DNA of 64,000 nucleotides from Pseudomonadota bacterium (GCA_021781615.1 JAJXWM010000005.1:1-64000), one strand, 5' to 3'. Positions 36,551-46,107 are shown, counted from the stretch's first letter. The notes: a model not told the origin generated them from the sequence alone. Numbers and translations are program-made.

Positions 36551-37345
36551 ATGAAATTATCAGAGTATATTGAACAACTACAGGCTGGTGGTCGTTATAC
36601 TTTTACGAAAAAAGAAGCACAAAAAGCTTTAAACGCCACTAATATAGCTATTAAATACGCACTATCTAGGCAAAAAGCCAAAAGTAAACTCGTTGACCCT
36701 GTGCGCGGTTTTTATGTCATTATTCCTCCCGAATACCGAAAAGCTGGAAGTTTACCGCCAGAACAGCTTATTGATGATCTCATGCGTTATTTAAAAGGTT
36801 ATTACTATGTTGGCCTGTTAAGTGCAACTGAATTATATGGGGCTGCCCATCAAAAACCCCAGATTTTCCAGGTAGTGACGAACCAAAAAAGGCGTGATAT
36901 AAGTTGTGGTAGTTTTAAAATTTCTTTTATTACTAAGCTCAATATAAAACAGATGATGATACAACAATTCAAAACGCCGCGGGGTTATTATTTAGTATCT
37001 TCGCCAGAGGTAACCATTATGGATTTGGTTTTATATCCAGAACATGGGGCAGGCATAAATAACGTTTTAACTGTTTTAGTTGAACTTGCTGAAAAAATAG
37101 ATGTAAAAAAACTTTTGCAACTTGCTCGCATAACTAAAGAACTAGCCTGGGTACAACGATTAGGTTATATGTTAGATTTTATCGGTGAAAAAAAACTTAG
37201 TAATAAGCTATATGATGGACTAAAAAATTTTAGGTTACAAAAACGTTATTTATTATCTAATGACCAAGCCAAACAAAATAAAAATATAAAACTAGATAAA
37301 AAATGGCAATTGTTTGTAAATGCTAAGTTAGAAACTGACTTATGA
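36551..37345 (+). CDS. abiEi: AbiEi-family antitoxin
   Basis: A 264-aa type IV antitoxin. The N-terminal winged-helix domain (RYTFTKKEAQKALN to RGFYVIIPPEY) serves as repressor, and the C-terminal domain (YYVGLLSATELYGAAHQ, PEVTIMDLVLYP) is the part that counters the toxin in studied members. Complete and well preserved. It overlaps the toxin start by 4 bp, the usual arrangement for AbiE operons. Confidence 0.9.
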   Translation: MKLSEYIEQLQAGGRYTFTKKEAQKALNATNIAIKYALSRQKAKSKLVDPVRGFYVIIPPEYRKAGSLPPEQLIDDLMRYLKGYYYVGLLSATELYGAAHQKPQIFQVVTNQKRRDISCGSFKISFITKLNIKQMMIQQFKTPRGYYLVSSPEVTIMDLVLYPEHGAGINNVLTVLVELAEKIDVKKLLQLARITKELAWVQRLGYMLDFIGEKKLSNKLYDGLKNFRLQKRYLLSNDQAKQNKNIKLDKKWQLFVNAKLETDL

Positions 37346-38137
37346 TAGCGCGAGACTACATAATAGAATGGGGGAAAAATGTACCGTGGGTAGAATCTTT
37401 ACATATAGAACAAGATTTAATTATATCTCGCGCATTAGTAGAAATATTCAATCACCCTAAACTTTCATCGTCTTTAGCTTTTCGCGGTGGTACTGCTTTG
37501 TATAAACTATTCATATCCCCTCCAATGCGCTACTCCGAAGATATAGACTTAGTACAAATCCAAGCTGGAAATATTGGCGAAATAATGGGAGCTATTAAAG
37601 AAGTAGTTAACCCTATACTTGGCAACCCAAAATGGAAGCTTAGTGAAGGACGTGCTACTTTATTTTACAAGTTTCAGCCAGAGGAGCACCCAGAAACCAC
37701 TGCCAAATTAAAAATAGAAATAAATACGCGAGAACACTTTTCCGTTTTAGGATTTACCACCAAACATTTTTCTATGACTAAATCGATGGTTTACCGGTAA
37801 AACAGAAATCCAAACCTACCACTTTAACGAATTATTAGGCACCAAATTAAGAGCTTTATACCAGCGACGTAAGAGTAGAGATTTATTTGATATGTGGACA
37901 GCAATGTCTCACGACGATTTTGAACCGATTAAAATTATTGAAGCATTTAAAAAGTATATGGGACACGAAAATAAAAAAATAACTCGTAAAATCTTTGAAC
38001 AAAATCTTGCCGAAAAAATGTTATCGCCGGAATTTACTCAAGATATTAGTCCAATTTTAGCAAGAGAAGTAAAATGGGATATTACAAAAGCGGCAGAACA
38101 AGTACAAAATGAACTGCTCAGATTATTAACTAATTAA
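37342..38137 (+). pseudogene. abiEii: AbiEii nucleotidyltransferase toxin, frameshifted
   Basis: AbiEii-type toxins are nucleotidyltransferases that block growth during phage infection. The 5' part has FRGGTALYKLF and YSEDIDLV, the polymerase-beta-like GG and DXD motifs. It then runs into a stop at 37798. The next frame continues without gap as WFTGKTEIQTY, LGTKLRALYQRRKSRDLFD and a normal C-terminus to 38137. The simplest explanation is one inserted A at 37786 in TCGATGG. The antitoxin is intact, so the pair is probably inactive but could be a sequencing error. Confidence 0.85.
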
Positions 38138-38240
38138 CCACATATTCTATGGAGTAAAATAAAATTAAATCCAATTACTTAAAACCACTTGGTAACTCAA
38201 CTAACAGACTTTGTCCTCATATCCCTTACCTTAATTTGCA

Positions 38241-40007
38241 TTAAAAGGGCCACCAACAAAAGTTGCTGGTTCTATAGCGAACATCGGCACGTAACAAATC
38301 AGCTATTTCCATATGTCCATTTTCAGTTGCATACATTAAAGCGGTTTTACCATCATAAATATTCTTTTTATTAACATCAGTTCTTGGATCATTAAGAAGA
38401 GTTTTTAACAGTTTAGTTAGGCCATACTGGGCAGCAACATGGAGAGCGGTTTTACCTTTAAGAGGCCAATTAATAATCTTTGGTTCCGATTGAGCGTCAT
38501 CGCAATAAGCATTCGGGTCTGCTCCTCTTTTCAAAAGCTCAGCAGCAATTTCATGTCCTCTATCCCCTAATGTGGTAGCAGCAAATAATAAAGGCATTTG
38601 TGCTTGACCGGAACTAAATTGTGAATAACGTAAATTTGGATCTAGACCTTGTTCCAGACAAAGCTGGAGTGGCTCCAACAATCCTAAACAAATTGCGCGT
38701 ACAGCTATCTCTAATAGACGTTTTTTATCAGCAATTGTTTTTATAAAGTCAAAAATTTCTTTCTCTTTAGAATAAGATACCGGTGGGCTTTCCGAATCTC
38801 TAAAAATAGTTATTTGTATAGCACCACTATCGTAAAGTTTTTCCCTTAGATAAAAAACAACATCAGCAATTGATTCTATAGACGTAGACTGATATTCACC
38901 CTTAAGATCGTTAGGATCGTAAAAATAGTAGCTTGCCCCCTGTTTAAATAGCCCGGCAGCGTGAAAAGGATATTCTATATACACCCAATCATCATCATGA
39001 ACCATCTCTCTGACAAAACCACAGAATTGTTCTTTGGTTAAAATTGGAATAATGCTATATTTTTTTTGTAAAGTTTTACCGTCAGTATCAAGCTCACTTA
39101 AGTAGATAAGTTTGTCCATTTCCACAGACAATCCACCTAAATATCTTTTTGGATTTTGAAAAAAATCAACCAGATATCCAAATTGCTGCAAATCGGCTAA
39201 ATCACCTTTAGATAAAACTATGTCATAATTCTGAATCGAAAGGTTATTCATGATTTTCTTAAACCAAGCGCTGTTATAACCATAACTTTTATGCCACCAC
39301 TTACTATACAACCACACGGTAGTAAGTCCCATACAAGAGCCAGGACTGTTTTCCCAAGCTCGAGCAATTTCAATTGAGTCTTTTATTAAATCTTTAATTG
39401 GATCTTTACAGAAAATTTTACCATTCTTCAGAGAACATTCCATATGCCCCTCTTCCAAATAGGAGTCTGCGTTAGACAGCAACGAAACAAAGCGTGCCCG
39501 AAGAAAAACTTGTCCAAGATCAAAATTACGCCTCTTAACATATACTGCTTCATCTAATTCAGGATTGCTAATTTTAGCTATTTCCTTTCTTTTTTCTAAG
39601 ATCGATTTAAGATATTCATTTTTCTCTTCCGAATCAAAATTATACTTACCAGCTCCGGAAAGTAGTGAATAGTATAACGAAGCTAAGTCGTGAAAATCAT
39701 CGGTATACTGCTGCTTCCTCGTATACCGCCATCTTAAAACAGTATCTAAAAATGCATTAAAATCTAAGCCATACTCAAACAATAAGCTGGCCATTTTAGA
39801 GGATGGCAGTTCATCTACTCTCTCTACAGGAAGATATATTTTGCTAATATCAAGCCCATGATCTAAAAGTGGCTTCGCTACTTCAAAATTATCTTGGCGG
39901 ATAGCTTGTAGTAAATCATCAGTTTCACTCGCCAACCCGGATATGGAATAGGTAAGAAATAACAAGCCAAAAACTAAGCGATAAAATGAGTTATTCATGT
40001 ATTTCAT
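38241..40007 (-). CDS. Secreted ankyrin protein with papain/YopT-like Cys-His-Asp motifs
   Basis: A 588-aa protein with a signal peptide (about residues 1-26, to GLAS). Ankyrin-like units lie at about 28-85. A central domain carries SCMGLTTVWL with Cys225, EYPFHAAGLF with His349 and YYFYDPNDLKGEY with Asp364, the order and spacing of C58/YopT-like cysteine peptidases. At least three more ankyrin repeats follow (about 450-575). I infer a secreted host- or competitor-directed effector. It is the last cargo gene before the right end of the element. Confidence 0.75.
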   Translation of the reverse strand: MKYMNNSFYRLVFGLLFLTYSISGLASETDDLLQAIRQDNFEVAKPLLDHGLDISKIYLPVERVDELPSSKMASLLFEYGLDFNAFLDTVLRWRYTRKQQYTDDFHDLASLYYSLLSGAGKYNFDSEEKNEYLKSILEKRKEIAKISNPELDEAVYVKRRNFDLGQVFLRARFVSLLSNADSYLEEGHMECSLKNGKIFCKDPIKDLIKDSIEIARAWENSPGSCMGLTTVWLYSKWWHKSYGYNSAWFKKIMNNLSIQNYDIVLSKGDLADLQQFGYLVDFFQNPKRYLGGLSVEMDKLIYLSELDTDGKTLQKKYSIIPILTKEQFCGFVREMVHDDDWVYIEYPFHAAGLFKQGASYYFYDPNDLKGEYQSTSIESIADVVFYLREKLYDSGAIQITIFRDSESPPVSYSKEKEIFDFIKTIADKKRLLEIAVRAICLGLLEPLQLCLEQGLDPNLRYSQFSSGQAQMPLLFAATTLGDRGHEIAAELLKRGADPNAYCDDAQSEPKIINWPLKGKTALHVAAQYGLTKLLKTLLNDPRTDVNKKNIYDGKTALMYATENGHMEIADLLRADVRYRTSNFCWWPF

Positions 40008-40263
40008 TATAGATCATCCCAAACAAAAAAGGTTAATAAAAACTTAACTCTCTAAATCAAATACCTATGTTTGAACAAAAGTTGGTATTAGTTAATTTTT
40101 ATAATGAGTTAAGTTTGCATTTTAAAAAAATTATTAAATTAAAAACTCCGCGGGATTTTTGCGGGAGTGAGTGCACCATTGTTAACCATTGTACGCCAAA
40201 AGTAGTGGGCGCCCGATGTTAAAAGTATAATTAAATCAAGTAACTAAAAATCAAGCTGCGAAC

Positions 40264-40307
40264 TTCGAACCAGGGTGTCGGGGGTTCAAGTCCCTCCGGA
40301 CGCACCA
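40264..40307 (+). repeat. attR of the right-hand element (tRNA-Arg 3' half)
   Basis: Identical to 34366-34409 over 44 bp, ending in CACCA, with no 5' half in front. To its left (40165-40262) is an attachment arm, CCAAAAGTAGTGGGCGCCCG and AATTAAATCAAGTAAC, whose inverse occurs at 29146 and 31723. To its right (40308-40370) sequence resembles the integrase-side arm at 34410-34480, hinting at another decayed element beyond. Confidence 0.88.
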
Positions 40308-40419
40308 GTTCTGGCACGGCTTCCAGCGCAATTGCCTGATTTGCCAAAAACCAATTTGTGGGGGTTTTATGGACGTTTTTATGAAAATCAGTAATACATT
40401 TTAAATTCGGTGTATATAT

Positions 40420-41142
40420 TTATTCAAAAATACAACGGGTTATACAGCTCGTATCTATATTTTTGGGCCCGAGTATAATGTTAAATTTATTTGTTACATT
40501 AAATTCGGACTTTCCCCAATATAGAAAGATGTCGTTTTTTATCCTTTTAATACATATGCCGTCAAGATATTGAAACCAATTTTTATCATCCACTATGATA
40601 TCGGTCATAGAGTTAACGAAAAGAGCTAAAATACAATCATGTGTAATATAAAATCCTGGTCTACTTGTATTATCGAGGTCATAAGCGATTTTATTTAACA
40701 AAATATTGGTTCCTCCTTCTAAGTCACTCATTCCTGCGAACTTTTTCCCTAATTGCATTTCAATAAATATATCTTTTCTGTTAGGCAACATTTTAAAGTG
40801 TTCTGCAGCTAATATATTATCTGCTACATATGCCCCATCTCCTCCTAAAACACTATCAGATATAATTGATACTTTAGCTGGATATACAGAAAACATATGC
40901 TTAGCAGTCTCTAAACACCTTAGTATAAAACTAGTTCTAACAATTTCTATTTGGGGATAAAACTCTGCAAGTTGTTGCCCCAACTGTTTAGAGCTTTTCA
41001 CTCCCAACTCAGTGAGGGTAATAGTTATATCATCATAAATATTATCAGCTAATTGTTTTTCAGCATGGCGCAAAATAAAAATGCATGACTCTTGCGATTG
41101 CTGTAAGTTATTGAAATTATTTATTAGCTGGATAATACTCAT
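40420..41142 (-). CDS. Histidine phosphatase superfamily protein
   Basis: A 240-aa protein of the phosphoglycerate-mutase-like branch. The phosphate-accepting His is in FILRHAEK near residue 25, an Arg-containing TSFILRCLETA follows, and the second His is in YITHDCI. Such enzymes remove phosphate from sugars or other metabolites. It is the last gene of a six-gene leftward operon, 2 bp after the methyltransferase, and may dephosphorylate a pathway intermediate. Confidence 0.75.
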   Translation of the reverse strand: MSIIQLINNFNNLQQSQESCIFILRHAEKQLADNIYDDITITLTELGVKSSKQLGQQLAEFYPQIEIVRTSFILRCLETAKHMFSVYPAKVSIISDSVLGGDGAYVADNILAAEHFKMLPNRKDIFIEMQLGKKFAGMSDLEGGTNILLNKIAYDLDNTSRPGFYITHDCILALFVNSMTDIIVDDKNWFQYLDGICIKRIKNDIFLYWGKSEFNVTNKFNIILGPKNIDTSCITRCIFE

Positions 41143-41144
41143 AA

Positions 41145-42833
41145 CTAGTTAGGGATTAGTTTTATTATATAATTATTGCTATTTAATAAAGCAATATCTT
41201 CTATTTTAAACCCAGCATACTTAACTAAATCATCGAACTGATCTTTTGTTCTTTCCTTACCTCCAGTAAGTACTAACATATTAAGATCTAACATTCCCCC
41301 ATCCCCGGTTTTTTCGTTTAAAAGCATTTCCACTAAATAAATATTACCATGAGGTAACAGTGCTTCACCCGCTCTCTTTAATATGGTAATACAAGATTGC
41401 TCATCCCAGTCATGCAAAATGCGGGATAAAAATATAGCATCACCAGCCTTCGGCCATTTTTTAAATATATCAAAACTAGCAAAAGTAAATGGTACTTTGC
41501 CTTTACTGGTATTAATTATATTTTTTATTACGGATTCGCTTTCTAATAATATTCCTTTAAGATGCTGGTTTTTGGCCATAAGATAAGTAAGCAAGGTCCC
41601 ATCTCCGCCCCCGGCATCAATAATAATTTTATGGTTACTTAGATCAATTTTATCCGCAAGGTTCCAATAATCATGCCGGGCATAAGCTCGTAAAGCTGTA
41701 TGATATGTTAACAAACTACTATTATTTTTTTCCAGCCATGCAAATATAGGAAGTCCATTTTTTTTAGTGTACATCTCTGAATTAGTTTTAAGTGCTTCAG
41801 TCAAGCTAGCCCAAGTAAAATATGGTTCAGAAGCCCAGTGGAGAGAGGCCGCAGCAAGTGACATCTTATTATCGCTTTGTAATAATTTCCCTTTTTCCGT
41901 CGGAAACAATATGTCCCCCTGTTTATATATCAGATCTAATTCGTATAATGCCCTTAATAACCTTTCTAAAACTGCCAAGTTCAAGTGAATTTCGATGGCT
42001 AACTTAGTCTTATCGCAAGGTAAATATTCAAACACTTTTAACTCAACAGCAGCTTTAACCGTTTGAGTTTTCCAGTAGCCTACTAAATCTGCCGATAACT
42101 GTTGAAGTGGGGTAAAAGACGGTTCCTTTAATATTGTATGAGTGACCCCATGTTCATCGATAATTAGCCTTGCTCCATATTGGTTTTCGACACATGCATA
42201 ACCATTATAAAAAGAATCTATCATTTTATAACGTTCTGGATAAATTGGTTGACCATTAACATCAATATGACACCATCCACGTTTATCTTTCGCACGAGCG
42301 AACCCTTTATGAAAAACATCTAGATCCTCAAACCACTTATTATGAACATAACAACCATCCCGATAGATATGCGTATGTAAGCCATCTTGCTTTTGTATAA
42401 CGGCAATGCCATCTCTAAAATCTCCTGCATAGGTATATTTTGAGTTATAAAGAGGGTTGCCATCAAGATCAATATGAAAATAATATCCCTGGATGTCTTT
42501 TACTACACAAGCATCATTTTGATAATTTCCACACCATGAATAGGACTGAGAATACAATTTTTGCCCCGTCGGTAAAATATGGAACCATGAGCTATCTTTA
42601 ACTACGGTCGCTCGTCCATTATAAAAACCAAAACAACGGGTATAACGCATGGTATATATCGCATTTCCATTTAAATCTATATGATAAGCTCCAGTATCAT
42701 CAAGCACCGCCGCCATACCAGGAGAATGAAAATTTAATACTTGTAAAAACCTTGTTGTATAAAGTGGTTTACCAGCTAAAAGATGATGAGAACGATCGCT
42801 TGAAACGGTTATTTTATTTAAATCAATTTTCAT
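41145..42833 (-). CDS. WG-repeat protein fused to an O-methyltransferase
   Basis: A 562-aa fusion. Residues about 20-240 are five or so WG/KWG-type repeats (YHIDLNGNAIY, YFHIDLDGNPLY, WCHIDVNGQPIY with intervening aromatic strands). Then comes a winged-helix dimerisation domain (VFEYLPCDKTKLA) and a class I methyltransferase with IIDAGGGDGTLL near 395 and LSRILHDWDEQ, the pattern of plant and bacterial small-molecule O-methyltransferases. The ATG at 42833 overlaps the radical SAM gene by 11 bp. Fusion of WG repeats to this enzyme class is unusual to my knowledge. Confidence 0.8.
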   Translation of the reverse strand: MKIDLNKITVSSDRSHHLLAGKPLYTTRFLQVLNFHSPGMAAVLDDTGAYHIDLNGNAIYTMRYTRCFGFYNGRATVVKDSSWFHILPTGQKLYSQSYSWCGNYQNDACVVKDIQGYYFHIDLDGNPLYNSKYTYAGDFRDGIAVIQKQDGLHTHIYRDGCYVHNKWFEDLDVFHKGFARAKDKRGWCHIDVNGQPIYPERYKMIDSFYNGYACVENQYGARLIIDEHGVTHTILKEPSFTPLQQLSADLVGYWKTQTVKAAVELKVFEYLPCDKTKLAIEIHLNLAVLERLLRALYELDLIYKQGDILFPTEKGKLLQSDNKMSLAAASLHWASEPYFTWASLTEALKTNSEMYTKKNGLPIFAWLEKNNSSLLTYHTALRAYARHDYWNLADKIDLSNHKIIIDAGGGDGTLLTYLMAKNQHLKGILLESESVIKNIINTSKGKVPFTFASFDIFKKWPKAGDAIFLSRILHDWDEQSCITILKRAGEALLPHGNIYLVEMLLNEKTGDGGMLDLNMLVLTGGKERTKDQFDDLVKYAGFKIEDIALLNSNNYIIKLIPN

Positions 42834-43884
42834 ATGTGTTCTCCTCACAAATTTCCTTAGGTCTACGCATATTACAAGCAACACATACTTCATTTTGCAT
42901 ATAGTTTTTAATTAATGCTTGATAAGCCTCATTCTGCCAAATATCTAATACATTTTTATCATTAACGTTACCAAATTCTCCTAGTTTGCGACGCAATAAG
43001 TCAGGCGCACAACAAGGACTAAATCGGCCATCTGGTGCAATCCAAGCTTCTTTCCCTAAAAATGGGCAGACTCCGTCAAGAGATAAATTCCGTGTTGCAG
43101 TTTCATCTAAAATTTCAAAATTTGCTAGTTTTAACAACTTGCCATTAGATAAACGATTTTTTACTACAATATTTCTTATATTTATTACTGCCTCATTCCA
43201 CTTGGCTATACTGTCAGAATTTCTTCGTAAAGAAAGCGGTGTCAATTCTTCAAAATTGATCCATAAATGATGTCCTTTAACCCGGTCTACGCCCAAAGTA
43301 ATTGCCAATTTTATAATATCTTCTAATTCACAAAAATTAGTTTCCATAAAAGTTAATTGCAATGTAATTTGGCAATAATTTTTACTCTTACTTGCTAATT
43401 CATTACGAACTTGAACAAAATCCTTAATGTTTTGTATCCCTTGTTCAAAATTTGAGCCCTGCATAATTTTTTCTTGCGTTTTTTTAGTGGCACCATTCCA
43501 AGAAATTTTTACGTCGGAGGTGACTGGAATGATCAAATTAGCCCAAGCAATTGCTCCTCTAAGTGGAAAAGTGCCATTGGTAGTTAAGTTCAACTTAACA
43601 TGAAATTCTTTGCATAATTCGATAAGCTCTGGAAAATTCTTATATAGCAATGGTTCGCCCATGGTTGAAGGAATAATTTCGCGTAATCGGGAGTTTTTAG
43701 CGCTTGCCAAGACTTTTCTAATTAGTTGAATGGGCATTATCGCCTTAGGATTCCCTGCGGCGATTCTATTGGTTTCTACAGCACTATACTTAGAATGATG
43801 CTCGCACATGATACAATGCAAATTACAATCATTGGGATTAGTATCAAATGTAATACGCCAAAACCCTTGTTCAAGTTGCGCCAT
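42823..43884 (-). CDS. Radical SAM/SPASM-type enzyme
   Basis: A 353-aa protein. The SAM cluster motif is CNLHCIMC (Cys20, 24, 27; CX3CX2C), followed by STMGEPLLY. The C-terminus has auxiliary-cluster cysteines: CPFLGKEAWIAPDGRF with SPCC, then CVACNMR. SPASM proteins modify peptides or small molecules; no precursor peptide gene was seen beside it. It overlaps both neighbours (14 bp with the glycosyltransferase gene, 11 bp with the methyltransferase gene), indicating one operon. Confidence 0.85.
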   Translation of the reverse strand: MAQLEQGFWRITFDTNPNDCNLHCIMCEHHSKYSAVETNRIAAGNPKAIMPIQLIRKVLASAKNSRLREIIPSTMGEPLLYKNFPELIELCKEFHVKLNLTTNGTFPLRGAIAWANLIIPVTSDVKISWNGATKKTQEKIMQGSNFEQGIQNIKDFVQVRNELASKSKNYCQITLQLTFMETNFCELEDIIKLAITLGVDRVKGHHLWINFEELTPLSLRRNSDSIAKWNEAVINIRNIVVKNRLSNGKLLKLANFEILDETATRNLSLDGVCPFLGKEAWIAPDGRFSPCCAPDLLRRKLGEFGNVNDKNVLDIWQNEAYQALIKNYMQNEVCVACNMRRPKEICEENTYEN

Positions 43885-45196
43885 ATTTCCTCTTCGTTTT
43901 TAAAGCTTGTCTATAAATTTCTTCAATAGCAAGCACATGAGTATTAATATCAGGTATATTATGATCACTAGAAGAAATATAGCCACGCTCCCCTAACTTA
44001 GGAGCTAAAAAAGGATTATCTAATAAATACTGCATGGTTGTTGCTAAACTCGATATATCACGATGTTTAAATAATAAACCATTAACTTGATGTTTGACAT
44101 ATTCTGACATACCTCCAACGTCAGCAGTAATTACTGGAACGCGAGCTTGTAATGCCTCATGAATTACTAAAGGTGAATTTTCATACCAAATGGATGGCAC
44201 AACAATTACATCTGTTTTATTAAAAACATCCTTAACAATGTCCTGGTTACTATACTCCGATAACCATTCAATGCGCTGATTTATTGTTGAAGGAAATTCT
44301 TTAGCAAGCGCTTTTAATGCGTTAGTGCTTTCTCCCCGATTTCTACCCCAAATGCGTAATAAGGCATCTCCTTTAAGCTTACCAAAAGCACTGATTAGTA
44401 ATTGAATCCCTTTAGCTGGAATATGAGTACCAATATAACCAAAGGTAAATAGCTCTTCTTTTGATATTCGCAATCTAGAATTAAAACGCTTCAAATCAAA
44501 GCCATAATCTAAATAAATTAATTTATGATTAGGTATACCTCCTTCGTTCTTAAATTTTTCTAATAAAAATTTTGAGGGCGCAATAAAATAATCGATTCGA
44601 TTAATTATTTTATTTATATATTCTCTTCTTCTTTTGATCCAATTAGCCCAATAGGTGCTATCAGATGCTAATTCTTCTTCCGCACCAGAAAAATATCCAC
44701 TATAACAGCGCATCGAACATTTTAGGTCTTTTTGCCCATCGCAAAGCCCCCATAACTCATGAATATTTTCCGTTTTTTTTTGAATAAATTGCCCGCGAGG
44801 ACACATTAACCAATAATCGTGTAGAGTATAAATAATTGGGATGTGGGAAGGTATTTTAAAAATAAGGGAACATGATAGATGGTTAAGGTGGCCGATATGA
44901 ACTATATCTGGCTTAAAATCTAATAAAACTTTTTCGAATTGAGTATCAATCTCTGCAAGACGGTAGCGGTAACGATATTTCTCTATCGGGACATTAATAA
45001 TATTTAATTTAATTCTATTTTCGCTCGAATCAACTTCCTCATGCATAGTAAAATCAGGGATAAAAGTATTTTCTTCCCTAGTAAACACTTGTACCTCATG
45101 ATTTTTAATTAGCTGTTGACATAAGGTTTGACTATAAACTTCTGAGCCAGCATTGTAACGCATTGGATAACCATGAATAATTTTCAAAATTTTCAT
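43871..45196 (-). CDS. GT4-family glycosyltransferase
   Basis: A 441-aa GT-B fold enzyme: N-terminal IIHGYPMRYNAGSEVY for the acceptor side, TLHDYWLMCPRG, FGYIGTHIPAKG at the start of the donor domain, and the EX7E-type HEALQARVPVITADVGG near 350. It transfers a sugar from an activated nucleotide donor. Its ATG overlaps the epimerase stop as ATGA. In context it would attach the sugar shaped by the epimerase. Confidence 0.88.
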   Translation of the reverse strand: MKILKIIHGYPMRYNAGSEVYSQTLCQQLIKNHEVQVFTREENTFIPDFTMHEEVDSSENRIKLNIINVPIEKYRYRYRLAEIDTQFEKVLLDFKPDIVHIGHLNHLSCSLIFKIPSHIPIIYTLHDYWLMCPRGQFIQKKTENIHELWGLCDGQKDLKCSMRCYSGYFSGAEEELASDSTYWANWIKRRREYINKIINRIDYFIAPSKFLLEKFKNEGGIPNHKLIYLDYGFDLKRFNSRLRISKEELFTFGYIGTHIPAKGIQLLISAFGKLKGDALLRIWGRNRGESTNALKALAKEFPSTINQRIEWLSEYSNQDIVKDVFNKTDVIVVPSIWYENSPLVIHEALQARVPVITADVGGMSEYVKHQVNGLLFKHRDISSLATTMQYLLDNPFLAPKLGERGYISSSDHNIPDINTHVLAIEEIYRQALKTKRKYGAT

Positions 45197-46089
45197 TTAC
45201 CCTCCAAAAACTGCTGTACTAAGTTATATATTCCGGTAGCAACGGGGATCTTTGCCTGCCAATTTAATAGTTGACTAGTTTTATGAGTATTACCCCAAAA
45301 TCTAGTTACATCGTAACTACGACAAGGCATTTCTTTCAATTTTAATTCTTTACCAGCCGCTTTACTTGCTAATACTGCTAATTGGTATAATGTCGTAGGA
45401 ATACCAGTAGTCAGATGTATTGGAGGCAGCAACTCCTTATGTTCTAGTAGATTAATAAGTTTTATTGTTCCATCAACCACATCCTCTACATGCGTAAAAT
45501 CAAGGGTATTATCCTTTCCTTCAATTTTAAAAGGGGTACCAAATGTGGCAGCCCGACAAAAAGCTGGCGTCACTCTATCGGCATGATCACCTACGCTACC
45601 ATAAACACTGGAATATCGTACAACTGCAGTATTTAAATATGAATATCTTGCTTGTAAAATTTCTTTTTCTGCTTCTACCTTAGAACGTGCGTAAATATTC
45701 ATAGGTTGATATCCCGCATCAATTTCAACCGGTAGCTGACGTTGTTGCCCGTAAACTTCCCTGCTACTTGCGTAAATAATCCACGGCTTTAAAGAAGATT
45801 CCATAGCAACTTTTATAATATTTTTCGTGCCCACCACATTAGTTTGCCAACAAAGATCTGGATCTCTTTCCCCCCACACCACTCTTGAAACTGCTGCTAA
45901 ATGTATTATACCACTACAATCTTTAACTTTTTCCTGTAAACAAGCAGTATCTAAAATATTTCCATAGCTTTCATGTGGCTTAGGATATCTAATATCAAAA
46001 TGCCGTACTAATCTACCCATTTTCTCTAAAGCTATGCACAACTTATTACCTATTAATCCTTCCGAACCAGTAACTAATATATATGCCAT
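45193..46089 (-). CDS. NAD-dependent sugar epimerase/dehydratase
   Basis: A 298-aa extended SDR enzyme with the NAD-binding ILVTGSEGLIG at residues 4-14, LAAVSRV, the Ser in IYASSREVYG and the catalytic YARSK. It probably modifies a nucleotide sugar for the neighbouring glycosyltransferase. It follows the MATE gene by 18 bp. Confidence 0.88.
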   Translation of the reverse strand: MAYILVTGSEGLIGNKLCIALEKMGRLVRHFDIRYPKPHESYGNILDTACLQEKVKDCSGIIHLAAVSRVVWGERDPDLCWQTNVVGTKNIIKVAMESSLKPWIIYASSREVYGQQRQLPVEIDAGYQPMNIYARSKVEAEKEILQARYSYLNTAVVRYSSVYGSVGDHADRVTPAFCRAATFGTPFKIEGKDNTLDFTHVEDVVDGTIKLINLLEHKELLPPIHLTTGIPTTLYQLAVLASKAAGKELKLKEMPCRSYDVTRFWGNTHKTSQLLNWQAKIPVATGIYNLVQQFLEGK

Positions 46090-46107
46090 ATATTGCCTCC
46101 TAGATAG

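Noticed and set aside
37780-37800. Programmed frameshift in abiEii
   Set aside because: No slippery heptamer, downstream structure or internal Shine-Dalgarno at the junction; a one-base insertion is simpler.
40264-40307. Second tRNA-Arg gene
   Set aside because: Only the 3' half is present; the 5' acceptor, D arm and half of the anticodon stem are missing.
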